A stretch of 64,000 bases of DNA from Billgrantia sulfidoxydans (GCF_017868775.1 NZ_CP053381.1:1426001-1490000); one strand, 5' to 3'; positions 42,994-51,957 are shown, counted from the first letter of the stretch. Notes: generated by a model not told the origin, from the sequence alone. Translations and numbers: made by a program.

Positions 42994-43275
42994 CTACAGC
43001 GCGTCCAGCAGCGAGAGCTGGCGCACCGCGGCCTGGCCCTCGGCGCTCTCGGCGTCCACTTCGAGCACCTTGCGCAGGCCGCGGGACGACTGGATGGTGG
43101 CCTCGTCACCGAGCCACATCAGCGCCTGGTCATGGTCGTCGGCCAGCATGTGCTTCAGCCCACCGAACTGAGTGCCGATCTGGCCCCAGGCGCGGCTGAA
43201 GATCCAATCGCCGAACATGTCCTGGTGAATGTGCACCAGCACGTAGTCGTGTTCACTTTCCCAGCGGACGATCAC
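42994..43275 (-). CDS. WGR-domain small protein
   Basis: A 93-residue protein made almost entirely of a WGR domain (HIHQDMFGDWIFSRAWGQIGT, with WGQ at the signature). WGR domains occur in PARPs and in stand-alone bacterial proteins of unknown role, probably binding nucleic acid. I chose the GTG at 43275, which has GGAG upstream and places the domain at the N-terminus as in other stand-alone WGR proteins. The open frame continues upstream over the pdxB promoter without family similarity. Divergent from pdxB. Confidence 0.7.
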   Translation of the reverse strand: MIVRWESEHDYVLVHIHQDMFGDWIFSRAWGQIGTQFGGLKHMLADDHDQALMWLGDEATIQSSRGLRKVLEVDAESAEGQAAVRQLSLLDAL

Positions 43276-43405
43276 GAAGGCTCCACAAGCATCGGGGCGC
43301 GGCCGGGAGGCAGCGCCAAGGGTTCGTGCGGTATTGTAAGGCTTCACGCTGGCGGCACAAGTCGTGCCGGAAGCCCAAGCCACCATTTCATCAAGGAGCA
43401 AAAGC

Positions 43406-44560
43406 GTGAGGATTCTCGTCGATGCCAACGTACCCGGTGCCGAGGCCTGTTTCGGCCCGCTGGGCGAACTGGTCAGGATGCCGGGGCGAGAGATCGACGC
43501 CGCGGCCCTGTGCGATATCGACGCGCTGGTGATCCGCTCCATCACCCGGCTCGATGCGGCGACCCTCGACACGGCCGGGGCGCAGGGCATGCGACTCCGT
43601 TTCGTCGGCACCTGCACCATCGGCACCGACCACGTCGACCGGGCGGCGCTGGCGCGTCACGGCATCGCCTTCGCCAGCGCGCCGGGCTGCAACGCTGAGG
43701 CGGTGGTCGACTACGTGCTGGGCAGCCTGCTGACCCTGGCGGAGCGCCAGGGATGGCGGCTCAGCGAGCGCCGCGTGGGGATCGTCGGCGTAGGCAACGT
43801 GGGCGGGCGGCTGCTGGCGCGACTCTCCGCCATGGGCATCGCTTGCCTGGCCTGCGACCCGCCCAGAGCGGAAGTGGAGGGGCTTGAAGGTTTCGAAACG
43901 CTGGAGACGCTGATCGGTGAGTGCGACGTGCTCTGCCTGCATACCCCGCTGGTGCGCGAGGGGCCCCACGCCACCCATCACCTGCTCGACGCCCGGCGCA
44001 TCGCCGAGCTGGCGCCCGGCACGCTGCTGCTCAATGCCGGGCGCGGCGACTGCATCGATGGCCAGGCGTTGCGCCAACGCCTGGCGGGGCAGGGCGACAT
44101 CAGTGCCGTGCTGGACGTCTGGGAAGGGGAGCCGGCCATCGACCCGGCGCTGCGCGACCTGGCGCAGATCGCCACGCCGCACATCGCCGGCTACAGCCTC
44201 GATGGCAAGCTGAGGGGGACCTACCAGATCTATGCAGCACTGTATCAGCATCTGGGCTTGCCGAGGCGACTCGGCCTCGCCGACCTGTTGCCGCCACCGC
44301 CGCTGCCCCGGCTCCGGCTCCAGGGCGGTCTCGATCCCGACGAGGCCCTGCGGTGCTGCCTGCGCGCGGTATATGACGTGCGCCGCGACCATGACAGCCT
44401 GCGGCGCGAGAGCCGCCGGCGCGGCATGGCCCAGGGCTTCGATGCCTGCCGCGCGAACTACCCGCTGCGCCGGGAACTCTCGACCCTGACGGTGGAACTG
44501 GGGGACGGAGCCCAGGCGCTGGCGCCGTGGCTGCAAGGGGCGGGCCTGAGCCTGGCCTGA
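43406..44560 (+). CDS. pdxB: Erythronate-4-phosphate dehydrogenase
   Basis: A 384-residue D-isomer-specific 2-hydroxyacid dehydrogenase of the DXP-dependent pyridoxal phosphate pathway. The start is a GTG (VRILVDANVP, read as Met) with AAGGAG upstream. The Rossmann motif is GVGNVGGRL, catalytic residues are around NAGRGDCIDG and TPHIAGYSLDGK, and the C-terminal PdxB dimerisation domain follows. It supplies PLP, needed by AlaA encoded nearby. Ends at a bidirectional terminator shared with htpX. Confidence 0.93.
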   Translation: MRILVDANVPGAEACFGPLGELVRMPGREIDAAALCDIDALVIRSITRLDAATLDTAGAQGMRLRFVGTCTIGTDHVDRAALARHGIAFASAPGCNAEAVVDYVLGSLLTLAERQGWRLSERRVGIVGVGNVGGRLLARLSAMGIACLACDPPRAEVEGLEGFETLETLIGECDVLCLHTPLVREGPHATHHLLDARRIAELAPGTLLLNAGRGDCIDGQALRQRLAGQGDISAVLDVWEGEPAIDPALRDLAQIATPHIAGYSLDGKLRGTYQIYAALYQHLGLPRRLGLADLLPPPPLPRLRLQGGLDPDEALRCCLRAVYDVRRDHDSLRRESRRRGMAQGFDACRANYPLRRELSTLTVELGDGAQALAPWLQGAGLSLA

Positions 44561-44590
44561 CGGTTCCTCGGTCGCAAGCCCGACAACGCA

Positions 44591-44616
44591 AAGGGCTCGC
44601 CATGAGGCGAGCCCTT
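44591..44616. terminator. Bidirectional terminator pdxB/htpX
   Basis: An 11-bp perfect stem (AAGGGCTCGCC and complement, loop ATGA) lies between the convergent stop codons. Confidence 0.82.
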
Positions 44617-44636
44617 CGGCTTCGAGAGGCGTTCCC

Positions 44637-45536
44637 TCAGCGGTAGGCGGCTTCTTTCAATGCCCGGATACGATCGTCCAGCGGCGGGTGGCTGGCGAAC
44701 AGGCGTTCCATGATCTTGCGGGTCTGGCCGGCGTTGATGCCGAAGGCGGTCAGGGTCTCGGGCATTTCATTGGGCATTTCGCTCTCGGCCTTGAGCCGGG
44801 CGAGCGCGTTGATCATCGCTCCGGTACCGGCGAGCTGGGCCCCCGCGGCGTCGGCGCGATATTCGCGGAAGCGCGAGAACCAGGCAACGATGGCCGAGGC
44901 GATCAGGCCGAACACGATCTCGGCGACGATCACCACCGCGAAGTAGCCCATGAAGCCGAGCCCTGCGCCTTCGTTGCGCGAACGCAGGAAGTTGTCCACC
45001 AGATGCGCCACCACCCGGGCGAAGAACATCACGAAAGTATTCACCACGCCCTGGATCAGCGCCAGGGTGACCATGTCGCCATTGGCCACGTGGCCGATCT
45101 CGTGGGCCAGCACCGCGCGCACCTCCTCGGGGCGCATGCGGTTGAGCAGCCCGGCGGAGACGGCCACCAGGGCATCGTCCTTGTTCCATCCGGTGGCGAA
45201 GGCGTTGGACTGCTGCGCCGGGAAGATGCCGACCTCGGGCATCTTGATGCCGGCCTGCTGGGAGAGCTCGGCCACGGTATCGAGCAGCCACTTCTCGGTG
45301 GCGTTGCCCGGCTGGGTGATCACCACCGTGCCGGTACCGCGCTTGGCCATCCACTTCGACAGGAACAGCGAGATCATCGAGCCGGCCATGCCGACGACGA
45401 AACAGAAGATCAGCAGGGCGTTGAAGTTCATGCCCTGCTCGGTCAGGTAGCTCTCCACCCCGAGCAGGCGCAGCGTGATGCTGGCGACGACGATCACCGC
45501 CAGGTTGGTGCCCAGGAAGAGCAGTATTCTCATCAT
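44637..45536 (-). CDS. htpX: Membrane zinc metalloprotease HtpX
   Basis: A 299-residue inner-membrane M48 protease that degrades misfolded membrane proteins, alongside FtsH. The zinc motif is HEIGH (H145, E146, H149), with the third ligand Glu in the region after the later spans. Four hydrophobic spans are seen at about 6-24, 40-60, 158-178 and 193-215. The start [14 protein letters not shown] matches E. coli HtpX. In relatives it is under Cpx control; no CpxR box was identified here. Confidence 0.95.
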   Translation of the reverse strand: MMRILLFLGTNLAVIVVASITLRLLGVESYLTEQGMNFNALLIFCFVVGMAGSMISLFLSKWMAKRGTGTVVITQPGNATEKWLLDTVAELSQQAGIKMPEVGIFPAQQSNAFATGWNKDDALVAVSAGLLNRMRPEEVRAVLAHEIGHVANGDMVTLALIQGVVNTFVMFFARVVAHLVDNFLRSRNEGAGLGFMGYFAVVIVAEIVFGLIASAIVAWFSRFREYRADAAGAQLAGTGAMINALARLKAESEMPNEMPETLTAFGINAGQTRKIMERLFASHPPLDDRIRALKEAAYR

Positions 45537-45662
45537 CGTCAGGAGTCTCCGGTGGCAAAGGGTGGGCCGTCACTATGGCCCAGACGAAATCTGCTGAATT
45601 AGATACGGCCCGTTAATGGAGGTTTCAAGTGCGCGGTGTAAAAAACCGCTCTGCTCCGACGG

Positions 45663-46895
45663 TTACTGGCGATAGCGCGACAGGAAGCGGGCGAAGCGAT
45701 CCAGGGCGTCGCCGAGCTGGTCGGCCCAGGGCAGGGTGACGATGCGCACGTGGTCCGGTTCCGGCCAGTTGAAGGCGGTGCCCTGCACCAGCAGGATCTT
45801 CTCCTGCAGCAGCAGGTCGAGCACCAGCTTCTGGTCGTCGTGAATGGGGTAGACCTTGGGGTCGAGCCGCGGGAAGGCATAGAGCGCGCCCTTGGCCTTG
45901 GTGCAGCTCACCCCGGGAATCGCATTGAGCTTGTCATAGGTGATGTCGCGCTGTGCCAGCAGGCGGCCGCCGGGCAGGATCAGGTCGTTGATCGACTGGT
46001 AGCCGCCCAGGGCGGTCTGGATGGCGTGCTGGGCCGGCACGTTGGCGCACAGACGCATCGAGGCAAGCATGTTGATGCCCTGGATGTAGTCGCGCGAGCG
46101 CTGCATCGCCACGCCGCCCGAGAGGATCATCCAGCCGGAGCGGAAGCCGGCGCAGCGGTAGCTCTTGGATAGCCCGTTCAGGGTCACCACCAGCTGGTCC
46201 TCGTCGGCCAGCGCCCCGGTGGAGACGTGCTCGGTATCGTCGTAGAGGATCTTGTCGTAGATCTCGTCGGAGAACACCACCAGATCGTGCTCGCGGGCGA
46301 TGGCCAGCAGCTCGCGCACCACTTCGGGGGGGTAGACCGCGCCGGTGGGGTTGTTGGGGTTGATGATCACGAGGGCGCGGGTGTGCCCGGTCACCTTGGC
46401 GCGCACGTCGGCGATGTCCGGTGCCCAGTCGGCCTGTTCGTCACAGCGATAGTGCACGGCGTGGCCGCCGGCAAGATTGGCGGCGGCGGTCCACAGCGGG
46501 TAGTCGGGGGCCGGGATCAACACCTCGTCGCCATCGTTGAGCAGCGCCTGAAGTGCCATCACGATCAGCTCGGAGACGCCGTTGCCGATGAAGATGTCCT
46601 CGATGCCGACACCGGGAATCTCCTTGCGCTGGCACTCCTGCATGATCGCCTTGCGCGCCGAGTAGAGTCCCTTGGAATCGCAGTAGCCCTGGGCGGTGGG
46701 CAGGTTGCGCATCACGTCCTGGAGAATCTCCTCCGGCGCCTCGAAGCCGAACGGCGCGGGATTGCCGATATTGAGCTTGAGGATGCGCTGGCCTTCGTCC
46801 TCCAGCCGCTTGGCGTGCTCGAGCACGGGGCCGCGGATGTCATAGCAGACGTTGTCGAGCTTGTGCGATTTCCTGAACAGGGTGGGCGTGTCCAT
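45663..46895 (-). CDS. alaA: Alanine aminotransferase AlaA (class I PLP aminotransferase)
   Basis: A 410-residue fold-type I aminotransferase of the AlaA/YfbQ group, which makes alanine from pyruvate and glutamate. The PLP lysine is K244 in LNGLSKSYR. The NPNNPTGAV motif (about 179-187) and Asp210/Tyr213 around VFSDEIYDK are conserved. Length is close to E. coli AlaA (405). It is the middle of three separate leftward genes; 65 bp separate it from the GTPase gene on its left in transcription order. Confidence 0.92.
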   Translation of the reverse strand: MDTPTLFRKSHKLDNVCYDIRGPVLEHAKRLEDEGQRILKLNIGNPAPFGFEAPEEILQDVMRNLPTAQGYCDSKGLYSARKAIMQECQRKEIPGVGIEDIFIGNGVSELIVMALQALLNDGDEVLIPAPDYPLWTAAANLAGGHAVHYRCDEQADWAPDIADVRAKVTGHTRALVIINPNNPTGAVYPPEVVRELLAIAREHDLVVFSDEIYDKILYDDTEHVSTGALADEDQLVVTLNGLSKSYRCAGFRSGWMILSGGVAMQRSRDYIQGINMLASMRLCANVPAQHAIQTALGGYQSINDLILPGGRLLAQRDITYDKLNAIPGVSCTKAKGALYAFPRLDPKVYPIHDDQKLVLDLLLQEKILLVQGTAFNWPEPDHVRIVTLPWADQLGDALDRFARFLSRYRQ

Positions 46896-46960
46896 TGAGG
46901 TGTCCGAGATTGCTGTGGTGTCCGGTGGCTCCGGTCAGCCGTACTGCCGGAACTCAGTGA

Positions 46961-47941
46961 TTATGCGGAGTTATGAGCGCCGCCGCCATCGTTGTTCGCT
47001 GCTTCGGCGGCGGTATCTTCCCCCTCCGCGGGAGCGGGGATATCGGCCGGGGTTTCCAGCGTCAGGGGGCCCAGCTTGCCGTCGCGCAGCTCGTGCAGCA
47101 GCACCTCGGCGCCGCGGTGCAGGTCGACTTCGCCGCCCGGGCGCAGGCCGCCGCGGCGGCTGGCGATCTCGGTGAGGATCGCATGTCCGTCGAAGCCGGC
47201 CACGGCCAGCAGGTCGATGCGCTGGGGGCCGTCGGCCTCGACCTGCTCTGCCTGGGGGTTGGGGGCGTAGGGTGGCAGTTCGCTCAGCTTGTAGCGGGCC
47301 CTGAGCGCCTCGGGGTAGCGCCGGGCCAGCTCGGCGGCGGTAACCACGGCGACGTCGACATAGTCGATGGCGGTGTCGCGGATGGCGCCGGTGGCCGCCA
47401 GACGGTAGGCGCTGGCCTGATCCTCGATCTTCGGCCACAGCACCCCAGGGGTGTCGATCAGCGCGACCCGCCCGGCGATGCGCACCTTCTGCTGGCGCTT
47501 GGTCACCGCCGGTTCGTTGCCGGTCTTGGCGATGGCCTTGCCGGCCAGGCCGTTGATCAGGGTCGACTTGCCGACGTTGGGAATGCCCATGACCATCACC
47601 CGCACGTCGCGGTCGGCGCGCACCTGGCCGGCCAGCTCGTGGCACAGCTTGGGGATGCGCTTGAGCTCACGGGCGTTGGTGGTGGTCACGGCAAGGGCCC
47701 GGGTATCGGGCAGCGAGTCGAAGTGAGCGACCCATTCACGAGTACGCTGCGGGTCGGCCAGGTCGGCTCGCGAGAGGATCTTGAGCACCGGCTTGTGGCG
47801 AGTCAGGCCGGCCAGCATGGGGTTGGCGCTGGAGTAGGGCAGGCGGGCGTCGAGTACCTCGATCGCCACGTCGATTTCCGGCAGCGCCTCCTGGATCTGG
47901 CGGCGCGCCTTGTTCATGTGTCCCGGATACCAGCCGAGCAT
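46961..47941 (-). CDS. Ribosome biogenesis GTPase, YlqF/RbgA type
   Basis: A 326-residue circularly permuted GTPase of the YlqF/RbgA family involved in large-subunit maturation. The permuted order is visible: the G4-like motif (LSRADLAD, near 55) precedes G1 (GIPNVGKST, about 120) and G3 (DTPGVLWP, about 165). The usual NKxD of G4 reads SRAD. A helical C-terminal domain and a 35-residue low-complexity Ala/Glu/Asn tail follow. The start at 47941 (MLGWYPGHM) has AGGAG upstream and fits the family. Confidence 0.9.
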   Translation of the reverse strand: MLGWYPGHMNKARRQIQEALPEIDVAIEVLDARLPYSSANPMLAGLTRHKPVLKILSRADLADPQRTREWVAHFDSLPDTRALAVTTTNARELKRIPKLCHELAGQVRADRDVRVMVMGIPNVGKSTLINGLAGKAIAKTGNEPAVTKRQQKVRIAGRVALIDTPGVLWPKIEDQASAYRLAATGAIRDTAIDYVDVAVVTAAELARRYPEALRARYKLSELPPYAPNPQAEQVEADGPQRIDLLAVAGFDGHAILTEIASRRGGLRPGGEVDLHRGAEVLLHELRDGKLGPLTLETPADIPAPAEGEDTAAEAANNDGGGAHNSA

Positions 47942-48012
47942 GTGCCACTCCTGCAAACGTACGAGGCCGCCCATCATAGCAGAAGGGCAGCCTCGGCAGA
48001 GCAGCGGGCGGG

Positions 48013-48414
48013 CTATTCGCCGGGATGGAAGGCAATGGCCACCGAGTTGATGCAGTAGCGCAGCCCGGTGGTTTCAGGCGGGCCGTCGGGGAAGACATGT
48101 CCCAGGTGGGCGTCGCAGTGGGCGCACACCACCTCGGTACGGCGCATGCCATGGGACTCGTCGAAGCGCTCCTCGACGGCCGCCTGGCCGAGCGGGCGGT
48201 CGAAGCTCGGCCAGCCGCAGTGGGATTCGAACTTGTGCTCGTTCTCGAACAAGGGAGCGTTGCAGCACACGCAGTGGTAGATGCCGTGCTCGTCGGTCAC
48301 TCGGTAATCGCCGCTGAAGGGACGTTCGGTGCCCTGCTGGCGCGTCACCCGGTACTGCTCCGGCGTGAGTTGGGCTTGCCACTCGGCATCGCTCTTCTCG
48401 ATCTTCTTGCGCAT
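48013..48414 (-). CDS. msrB: Peptide-methionine (R)-S-oxide reductase
   Basis: A 133-residue MsrB that reduces the R form of methionine sulfoxide in proteins. The zinc-binding CxxC pairs are C48/C51 and C97/C100; the catalytic Cys121 lies in [16 protein letters not shown] is the substrate-site motif. Length is typical for stand-alone MsrB (137 in E. coli). Divergent from the tRNA array that starts 150 bp away. Confidence 0.96.
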   Translation of the reverse strand: MRKKIEKSDAEWQAQLTPEQYRVTRQQGTERPFSGDYRVTDEHGIYHCVCCNAPLFENEHKFESHCGWPSFDRPLGQAAVEERFDESHGMRRTEVVCAHCDAHLGHVFPDGPPETTGLRYCINSVAIAFHPGE

Positions 48415-48498
48415 GGCCTCTCTCCTGCTGGTGCGTCCTCACATCAGACATCCATAGCTTGGCTGTTTTCCCTGGCTTCGGCCAACCCAGGCCGACAG

Positions 48499-48527
48499 TT
48501 GACAGCTTCGGGGGGCTTGAGTAACAT
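48499..48527 (+). promoter_or_regulatory. Promoter of the tRNA-Glu/Gly array
   Basis: A consensus TTGACA (48499-48504), a 17-bp spacer and TAACAT (48522-48527) are followed by the GC-rich stretch TCGCGCC. Such discriminators occur in stringently controlled stable-RNA promoters. The first tRNA starts 39 bases after the -10. Confidence 0.7.
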
Positions 48528-48565
48528 TCGCGCCACCTCGTTGAGGCAGAGAGCGAGACGGCTGC

Positions 48566-48641
48566 GTCCCATTCGTCTAGTGGTCCAGGACACCGCCCTT
48601 TCACGGCGGGAACAGGGGTTCGAACCCCCTATGGGACGCCA
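48566..48641 (+). tRNA. tRNA-Glu (TTC), copy 1
   Basis: A 76-base cloverleaf with acceptor GTCCCAT/ATGGGAC, discriminator G and encoded CCA. The anticodon loop has TTC between CGCCC and GGCGG arms, and the T-arm is GGGGTTCGAACCCC. First gene of a six-tRNA array. Confidence 0.97.
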
Positions 48642-48688
48642 CTCGTTTCACGCTCGTTTCGACAGGTACCGGAGTGCAGGACCGAAGT

Positions 48689-48763
48689 GCGGGAATAGCT
48701 CAGTGGTAGAGCATCGCCTTGCCAAGGCGAGGGTCGGGAGTTCGAATCTCCTTTCCCGCTCCA
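48689..48763 (+). tRNA. tRNA-Gly (GCC), copy 1
   Basis: A 75-base cloverleaf with acceptor GCGGGAA/TTCCCGC, encoded CCA, anticodon GCC in the CGCCT-TGCCAA-GGCG stem-loop region, and the T-arm GGAGTTCGAATCTCC. Confidence 0.97.
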
Positions 48764-48803
48764 AATTCTGTTTCGGCAGAATGCGCAGGTTCGCTCCAGC
48801 TGC

Positions 48804-48879
48804 GTCCCATTCGTCTAGTGGTCCAGGACACCGCCCTTTCACGGCGGGAACAGGGGTTCGAACCCCCTATGGGACGCCA
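48804..48879 (+). tRNA. tRNA-Glu (TTC), copy 2
   Basis: Identical to copy 1 over the whole 76 bases, including CCA. Confidence 0.97.
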
Positions 48880-48937
48880 CTTTCCGGTTGCACCCGCGAT
48901 AGCGGTTGCATTGCTGATAGCTTAGACTGTCGTGCAT

Positions 48938-49012
48938 GCGGGAATAGCTCAGTGGTAGAGCATCGCCTTGCCAAGGCGAGGGTCGGGAGTTCGAATCTCC
49001 TTTCCCGCTCCA
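48938..49012 (+). tRNA. tRNA-Gly (GCC), copy 2
   Basis: Identical to tRNA-Gly copy 1. The spacer before it differs from the other spacers in the array. Confidence 0.97.
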
Positions 49013-49032
49013 GCGCACTGTCTGGCTGCTGC

Positions 49033-49108
49033 GTCCCATTCGTCTAGTGGCCTAGGACACCGCCCTTTCACGGCGGGAACAGGGGTTCGAACCCCCTATG
49101 GGACGCCA
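49033..49108 (+). tRNA. tRNA-Glu (TTC), copy 3, D-loop variant
   Basis: Same as copies 1 and 2 except in the D-loop, where GGTCCA reads GGCCTA (49051 T to C and 49053 C to T). All stems are unaffected, so it should be functional. Confidence 0.96.
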
Positions 49109-49152
49109 CCTTTCGGTTATACTTGTCGAGCAGGATGACCGATACCGATCAA

Positions 49153-49227
49153 GCGGGAATAGCTCAGTGGTAGAGCATCGCCTTGCCAAGGCGAGGGTCG
49201 GGAGTTCGAATCTCCTTTCCCGCTCCA
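49153..49227 (+). tRNA. tRNA-Gly (GCC), copy 3
   Basis: Identical to the other two tRNA-Gly copies. Last gene of the array; no strong terminator hairpin is seen before the ABC transporter gene 167 bp away. Confidence 0.97.
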
Positions 49228-49394
49228 GTTTTCTTCTCAGCCTTGAAGATGCCAAGGCTCGGCCCCCCACATTAAATTTCGATGACCTTGCCCATGGGCG
49301 AGGACAATCGCGTTTTTCCTGTGCCAGGCTTGAAAAACCCCTTCGCGCCCTAATCTCTTGAACTCGCTTTTTCATCCCAACGCAAGGATGTCCC

Positions 49395-50357
49395 ATGGCC
49401 GAACCGGCGCTGTCGATCCGTGGCCTGACCAAGGTCTACGGCAACGGCTTCCACGCCCTGAAGGGCATCGATCTCGACGTCGAGCAGGGCGACTTCTTCG
49501 CCCTGCTGGGCCCCAACGGGGCCGGCAAGTCCACCACCCTGGGGGTGGTCTGTTCACTGGTGCAGAAGACCGCCGGGCAGGTCTCGATCTTCGGCATCGA
49601 CATCGACCGCGACTTCGCCCGTGCGAAGTACCACCTGGGCGTGGTGCCCCAGGAGTTCAACTTCAACCAGTTCGAGAAGGTGCTCGACATCGTGCTGGCC
49701 CAGGCGGGCTACTACGGCATGCCGCGGCGCGAGGCCCTGCCGCGTGCCGAGCGGCTGCTGAAGGACCTCGGCCTGTGGGACAAGCGGGGCGGCAGCGCGC
49801 GCATGCTCTCCGGCGGCATGAAGCGCCGCTTGATGATCGCCCGCGCGCTGATGCACCGGCCCAGGCTGCTGATCCTCGACGAGCCCACCGCCGGGGTCGA
49901 CATCGAGCTGCGCCGCAGCATGTGGGAGTACATGCGCCGCATCAACCGCGAGGAGGGCACCACCATCATCCTCACCACCCACTACCTCGAGGAGGCCGAG
50001 AGCCTCTGTCGCAACGTGGCGATCATCAATCACGGCGAGATCGTGCGGAACACCAGCGTGCGCGGCCTGCTCGCCGAGCTCGACACCGAGACCTTCCTAC
50101 TCGACCTGGCACACCCGGTGGAACGAGCTCCCCACGTCGAGGGCTTCGAGGTGCGCCAAGTGGAGGCCGCCCAGCTCGCCGTGGTGGTGCACCGCGGCCA
50201 GCGCTTGAACGACGTCTTCGGCGCCCTGGGCGAGCAGGGCATCGAGGTGGTCTCGATGCGCAACCGCGCCAACCGGCTGGAGGAGATGTTCGTGTCGATG
50301 GTGGAGCAGGGCAGCGAGGAGCGCCTCCAGGCCGAACAGGCGGAGGCGGGCAAATGA
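49395..50357 (+). CDS. ABC transporter ATP-binding protein, YadG-like
   Basis: A 320-residue ATPase of the DRI/YadG group of ABC-2 exporters. Walker A is GPNGAGKST, the signature is MLSGGMKRRL, Walker B is LLILDEPTAG, and the H-loop is TTHYLEEAE. The C-terminal 85 residues form the extra domain of this group. AAGGAT precedes the ATG. Overlaps the permease gene by four bases (ATGA). The substrate is unknown; in E. coli YadGH is also uncharacterised. Confidence 0.92.
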   Translation: MAEPALSIRGLTKVYGNGFHALKGIDLDVEQGDFFALLGPNGAGKSTTLGVVCSLVQKTAGQVSIFGIDIDRDFARAKYHLGVVPQEFNFNQFEKVLDIVLAQAGYYGMPRREALPRAERLLKDLGLWDKRGGSARMLSGGMKRRLMIARALMHRPRLLILDEPTAGVDIELRRSMWEYMRRINREEGTTIILTTHYLEEAESLCRNVAIINHGEIVRNTSVRGLLAELDTETFLLDLAHPVERAPHVEGFEVRQVEAAQLAVVVHRGQRLNDVFGALGEQGIEVVSMRNRANRLEEMFVSMVEQGSEERLQAEQAEAGK

Positions 50358-51127
50358 ACGCTAGCCAGATCGCCATCGCCCTCTGGACCCTGGTGGTCAA
50401 GGAGATCAAGCGCTTCACGCGCATCTGGCCGCAGACCCTGCTGCCGCCGTCGATCACCATGGCGATGTACTTCATCATCTTCGGCAGCCTGATCGGCTCG
50501 CGCATCGGCGAGATGGACGGCTTCAGCTACATGGACTTCATCGTCCCGGGGCTGATCATGATGGCGGTGATCACCAACAGCTACTCCAACGTGGCGTCTT
50601 CCTTCTTCTCCAACAAGTTCCAGCGCAGTGTGGAGGAGATGATGGTCTCGCCGATGCCCAACTGGGTGATCCTTTCCGGGTTCGTGCTGGGCGGCATGGC
50701 GCGCGGCCTGGGCGTGGGACTGATCGTGACCCTGGTATCGCTGTTCTTCACCCGCATCAGCGTGGCGCACCCGCTGCTGACCGTCGGCGTGGTGGTGCTC
50801 ACCGCGGCGCTCTTTTCCATCGGCGGCTTCATCAACGCGCTGCTGGCCAACAAGTTCGACGACGTCTCCATCGTGCCGACCTTCGTGCTGACGCCGCTGA
50901 CCTACCTGGGCGGGGTGTTCTACTCGATCTCGCTGCTGCCGACCTTCTGGCAGAACGCCTCGCTGCTCAACCCGATCCTCTACATGGTCAACGTCTTCCG
51001 CCACGGTTTCCTCGGTGTCTCCGACATTCCGGTAGGCTGGGCGCTGGCCGCCATCGTCGCCTTCATCGTCGTGCTCTTCACCGTCGCCTTGTGGATGCTC
51101 GAGCGCGGCAAGGGGATACGTTCATGA
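50354..51127 (+). CDS. ABC-2 type permease, YadH-like
   Basis: A 257-residue integral membrane permease with six hydrophobic segments, partner of the preceding ATPase. The ABC-2 motif region (LTPLTYLGGVFYSISLLP, about residues 180-197) is typical. The start at 50354 overlaps the ATPase stop, and its own stop overlaps queF by four bases, so the three genes are translationally coupled. A longer open frame in the same phase runs back through the ATPase gene and was not used. Confidence 0.92.
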   Translation: MNASQIAIALWTLVVKEIKRFTRIWPQTLLPPSITMAMYFIIFGSLIGSRIGEMDGFSYMDFIVPGLIMMAVITNSYSNVASSFFSNKFQRSVEEMMVSPMPNWVILSGFVLGGMARGLGVGLIVTLVSLFFTRISVAHPLLTVGVVVLTAALFSIGGFINALLANKFDDVSIVPTFVLTPLTYLGGVFYSISLLPTFWQNASLLNPILYMVNVFRHGFLGVSDIPVGWALAAIVAFIVVLFTVALWMLERGKGIRS

Positions 51128-51957
51128 CACATCGCCCCGATACGCTCGAGCACGCCCCGCTGGGGCGCGAGTCGGCCTACCCGGAGCACTACAATGCCGG
51201 ACTGCTCTATCCCATTCCCCGCGCCGCCAATCGCGCGCCGCTGGGTATCGAGGAGGGCAGGTTGCCCTTCGTCGGCGAGGACGAGTGGCATGCCTTCGAG
51301 GTGAGCTGGCTCAACGCTCGCGGCAAGCCGCTGGTCGCCGTGGCGCGCTTCCGCCTGCCGGCCGAGTCGCCCAACCTGATCGAGTCGAAGTCCTGGAAGC
51401 TCTATCTCAACGGCTTCAACCAGACCCGCTTCGACAGCCGCGAGCAGGTGATCGCGACCCTCGAGCGCGACCTGGCGACAGCCGCCGGCGCCCCGGTGGC
51501 CGTCGAGCTGTTCGGTGTCGACGACGAGGCGCTCGCCGTCTGCCGGCTGCCCGGCGAATGCCTCGACGACCTCGATATCGAGATCGACGCCTACACGCCC
51601 AGCGCCGAGCACCTCACGGTCGGCGAGGAGATCGTCGAGGAGACGCTCACCTCGCACCTGCTCAAGTCCAACTGTCCGGTCACCGGCCAGCCCGACTGGG
51701 GCAGCGTGCTGATTCGCTATCGCGGCCCCAGGCTCGAGCGCGAGGGCCTGCTGCGCTACCTGATCGGCTACCGCCAGCATCAGGACTTCCACGAGCACTG
51801 CGTCGAGCACATCTTCATGGACTTGATGGCCCGCGCGAAGCCCGAGCGGCTGCTGGTGCTGGCGCGCTACGTGCGCCGCGGCGGGCTCGACATCAGCCCT
51901 TGGCGCGCCACGCCGGGCGAGCGCCCGCCCGAGCCGCTGCGCCTGTCGAGACAGTAG
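51124..51957 (+). CDS. queF: NADPH-dependent 7-cyano-7-deazaguanine reductase
   Basis: A 277-residue type II (long) QueF that reduces preQ0 to preQ1 in queuosine synthesis. The thioimide-forming Cys184 and general acid Asp191 lie in SNCPVTGQPDW. The later EHCVEHI and RYVRRGGLDI motifs of the tunnelling-fold domain are present. The ATGA overlap with the permease gene ties it to the exporter operon; the functional reason is not obvious. Confidence 0.95.
   Translation: MTHRPDTLEHAPLGRESAYPEHYNAGLLYPIPRAANRAPLGIEEGRLPFVGEDEWHAFEVSWLNARGKPLVAVARFRLPAESPNLIESKSWKLYLNGFNQTRFDSREQVIATLERDLATAAGAPVAVELFGVDDEALAVCRLPGECLDDLDIEIDAYTPSAEHLTVGEEIVEETLTSHLLKSNCPVTGQPDWGSVLIRYRGPRLEREGLLRYLIGYRQHQDFHEHCVEHIFMDLMARAKPERLLVLARYVRRGGLDISPWRATPGERPPEPLRLSRQ

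Noticed and set aside
48566-49227. CRISPR-like alternating repeats
   Set aside because: The repeated units fold as complete tRNAs with CCA; they are 75-76 bases and the spacers are irregular.
49358-50353. Open frame upstream of and in phase with the ABC permease
   Set aside because: It is a shadow of the ATPase gene in another frame; the permease starts at the ATGA overlap.
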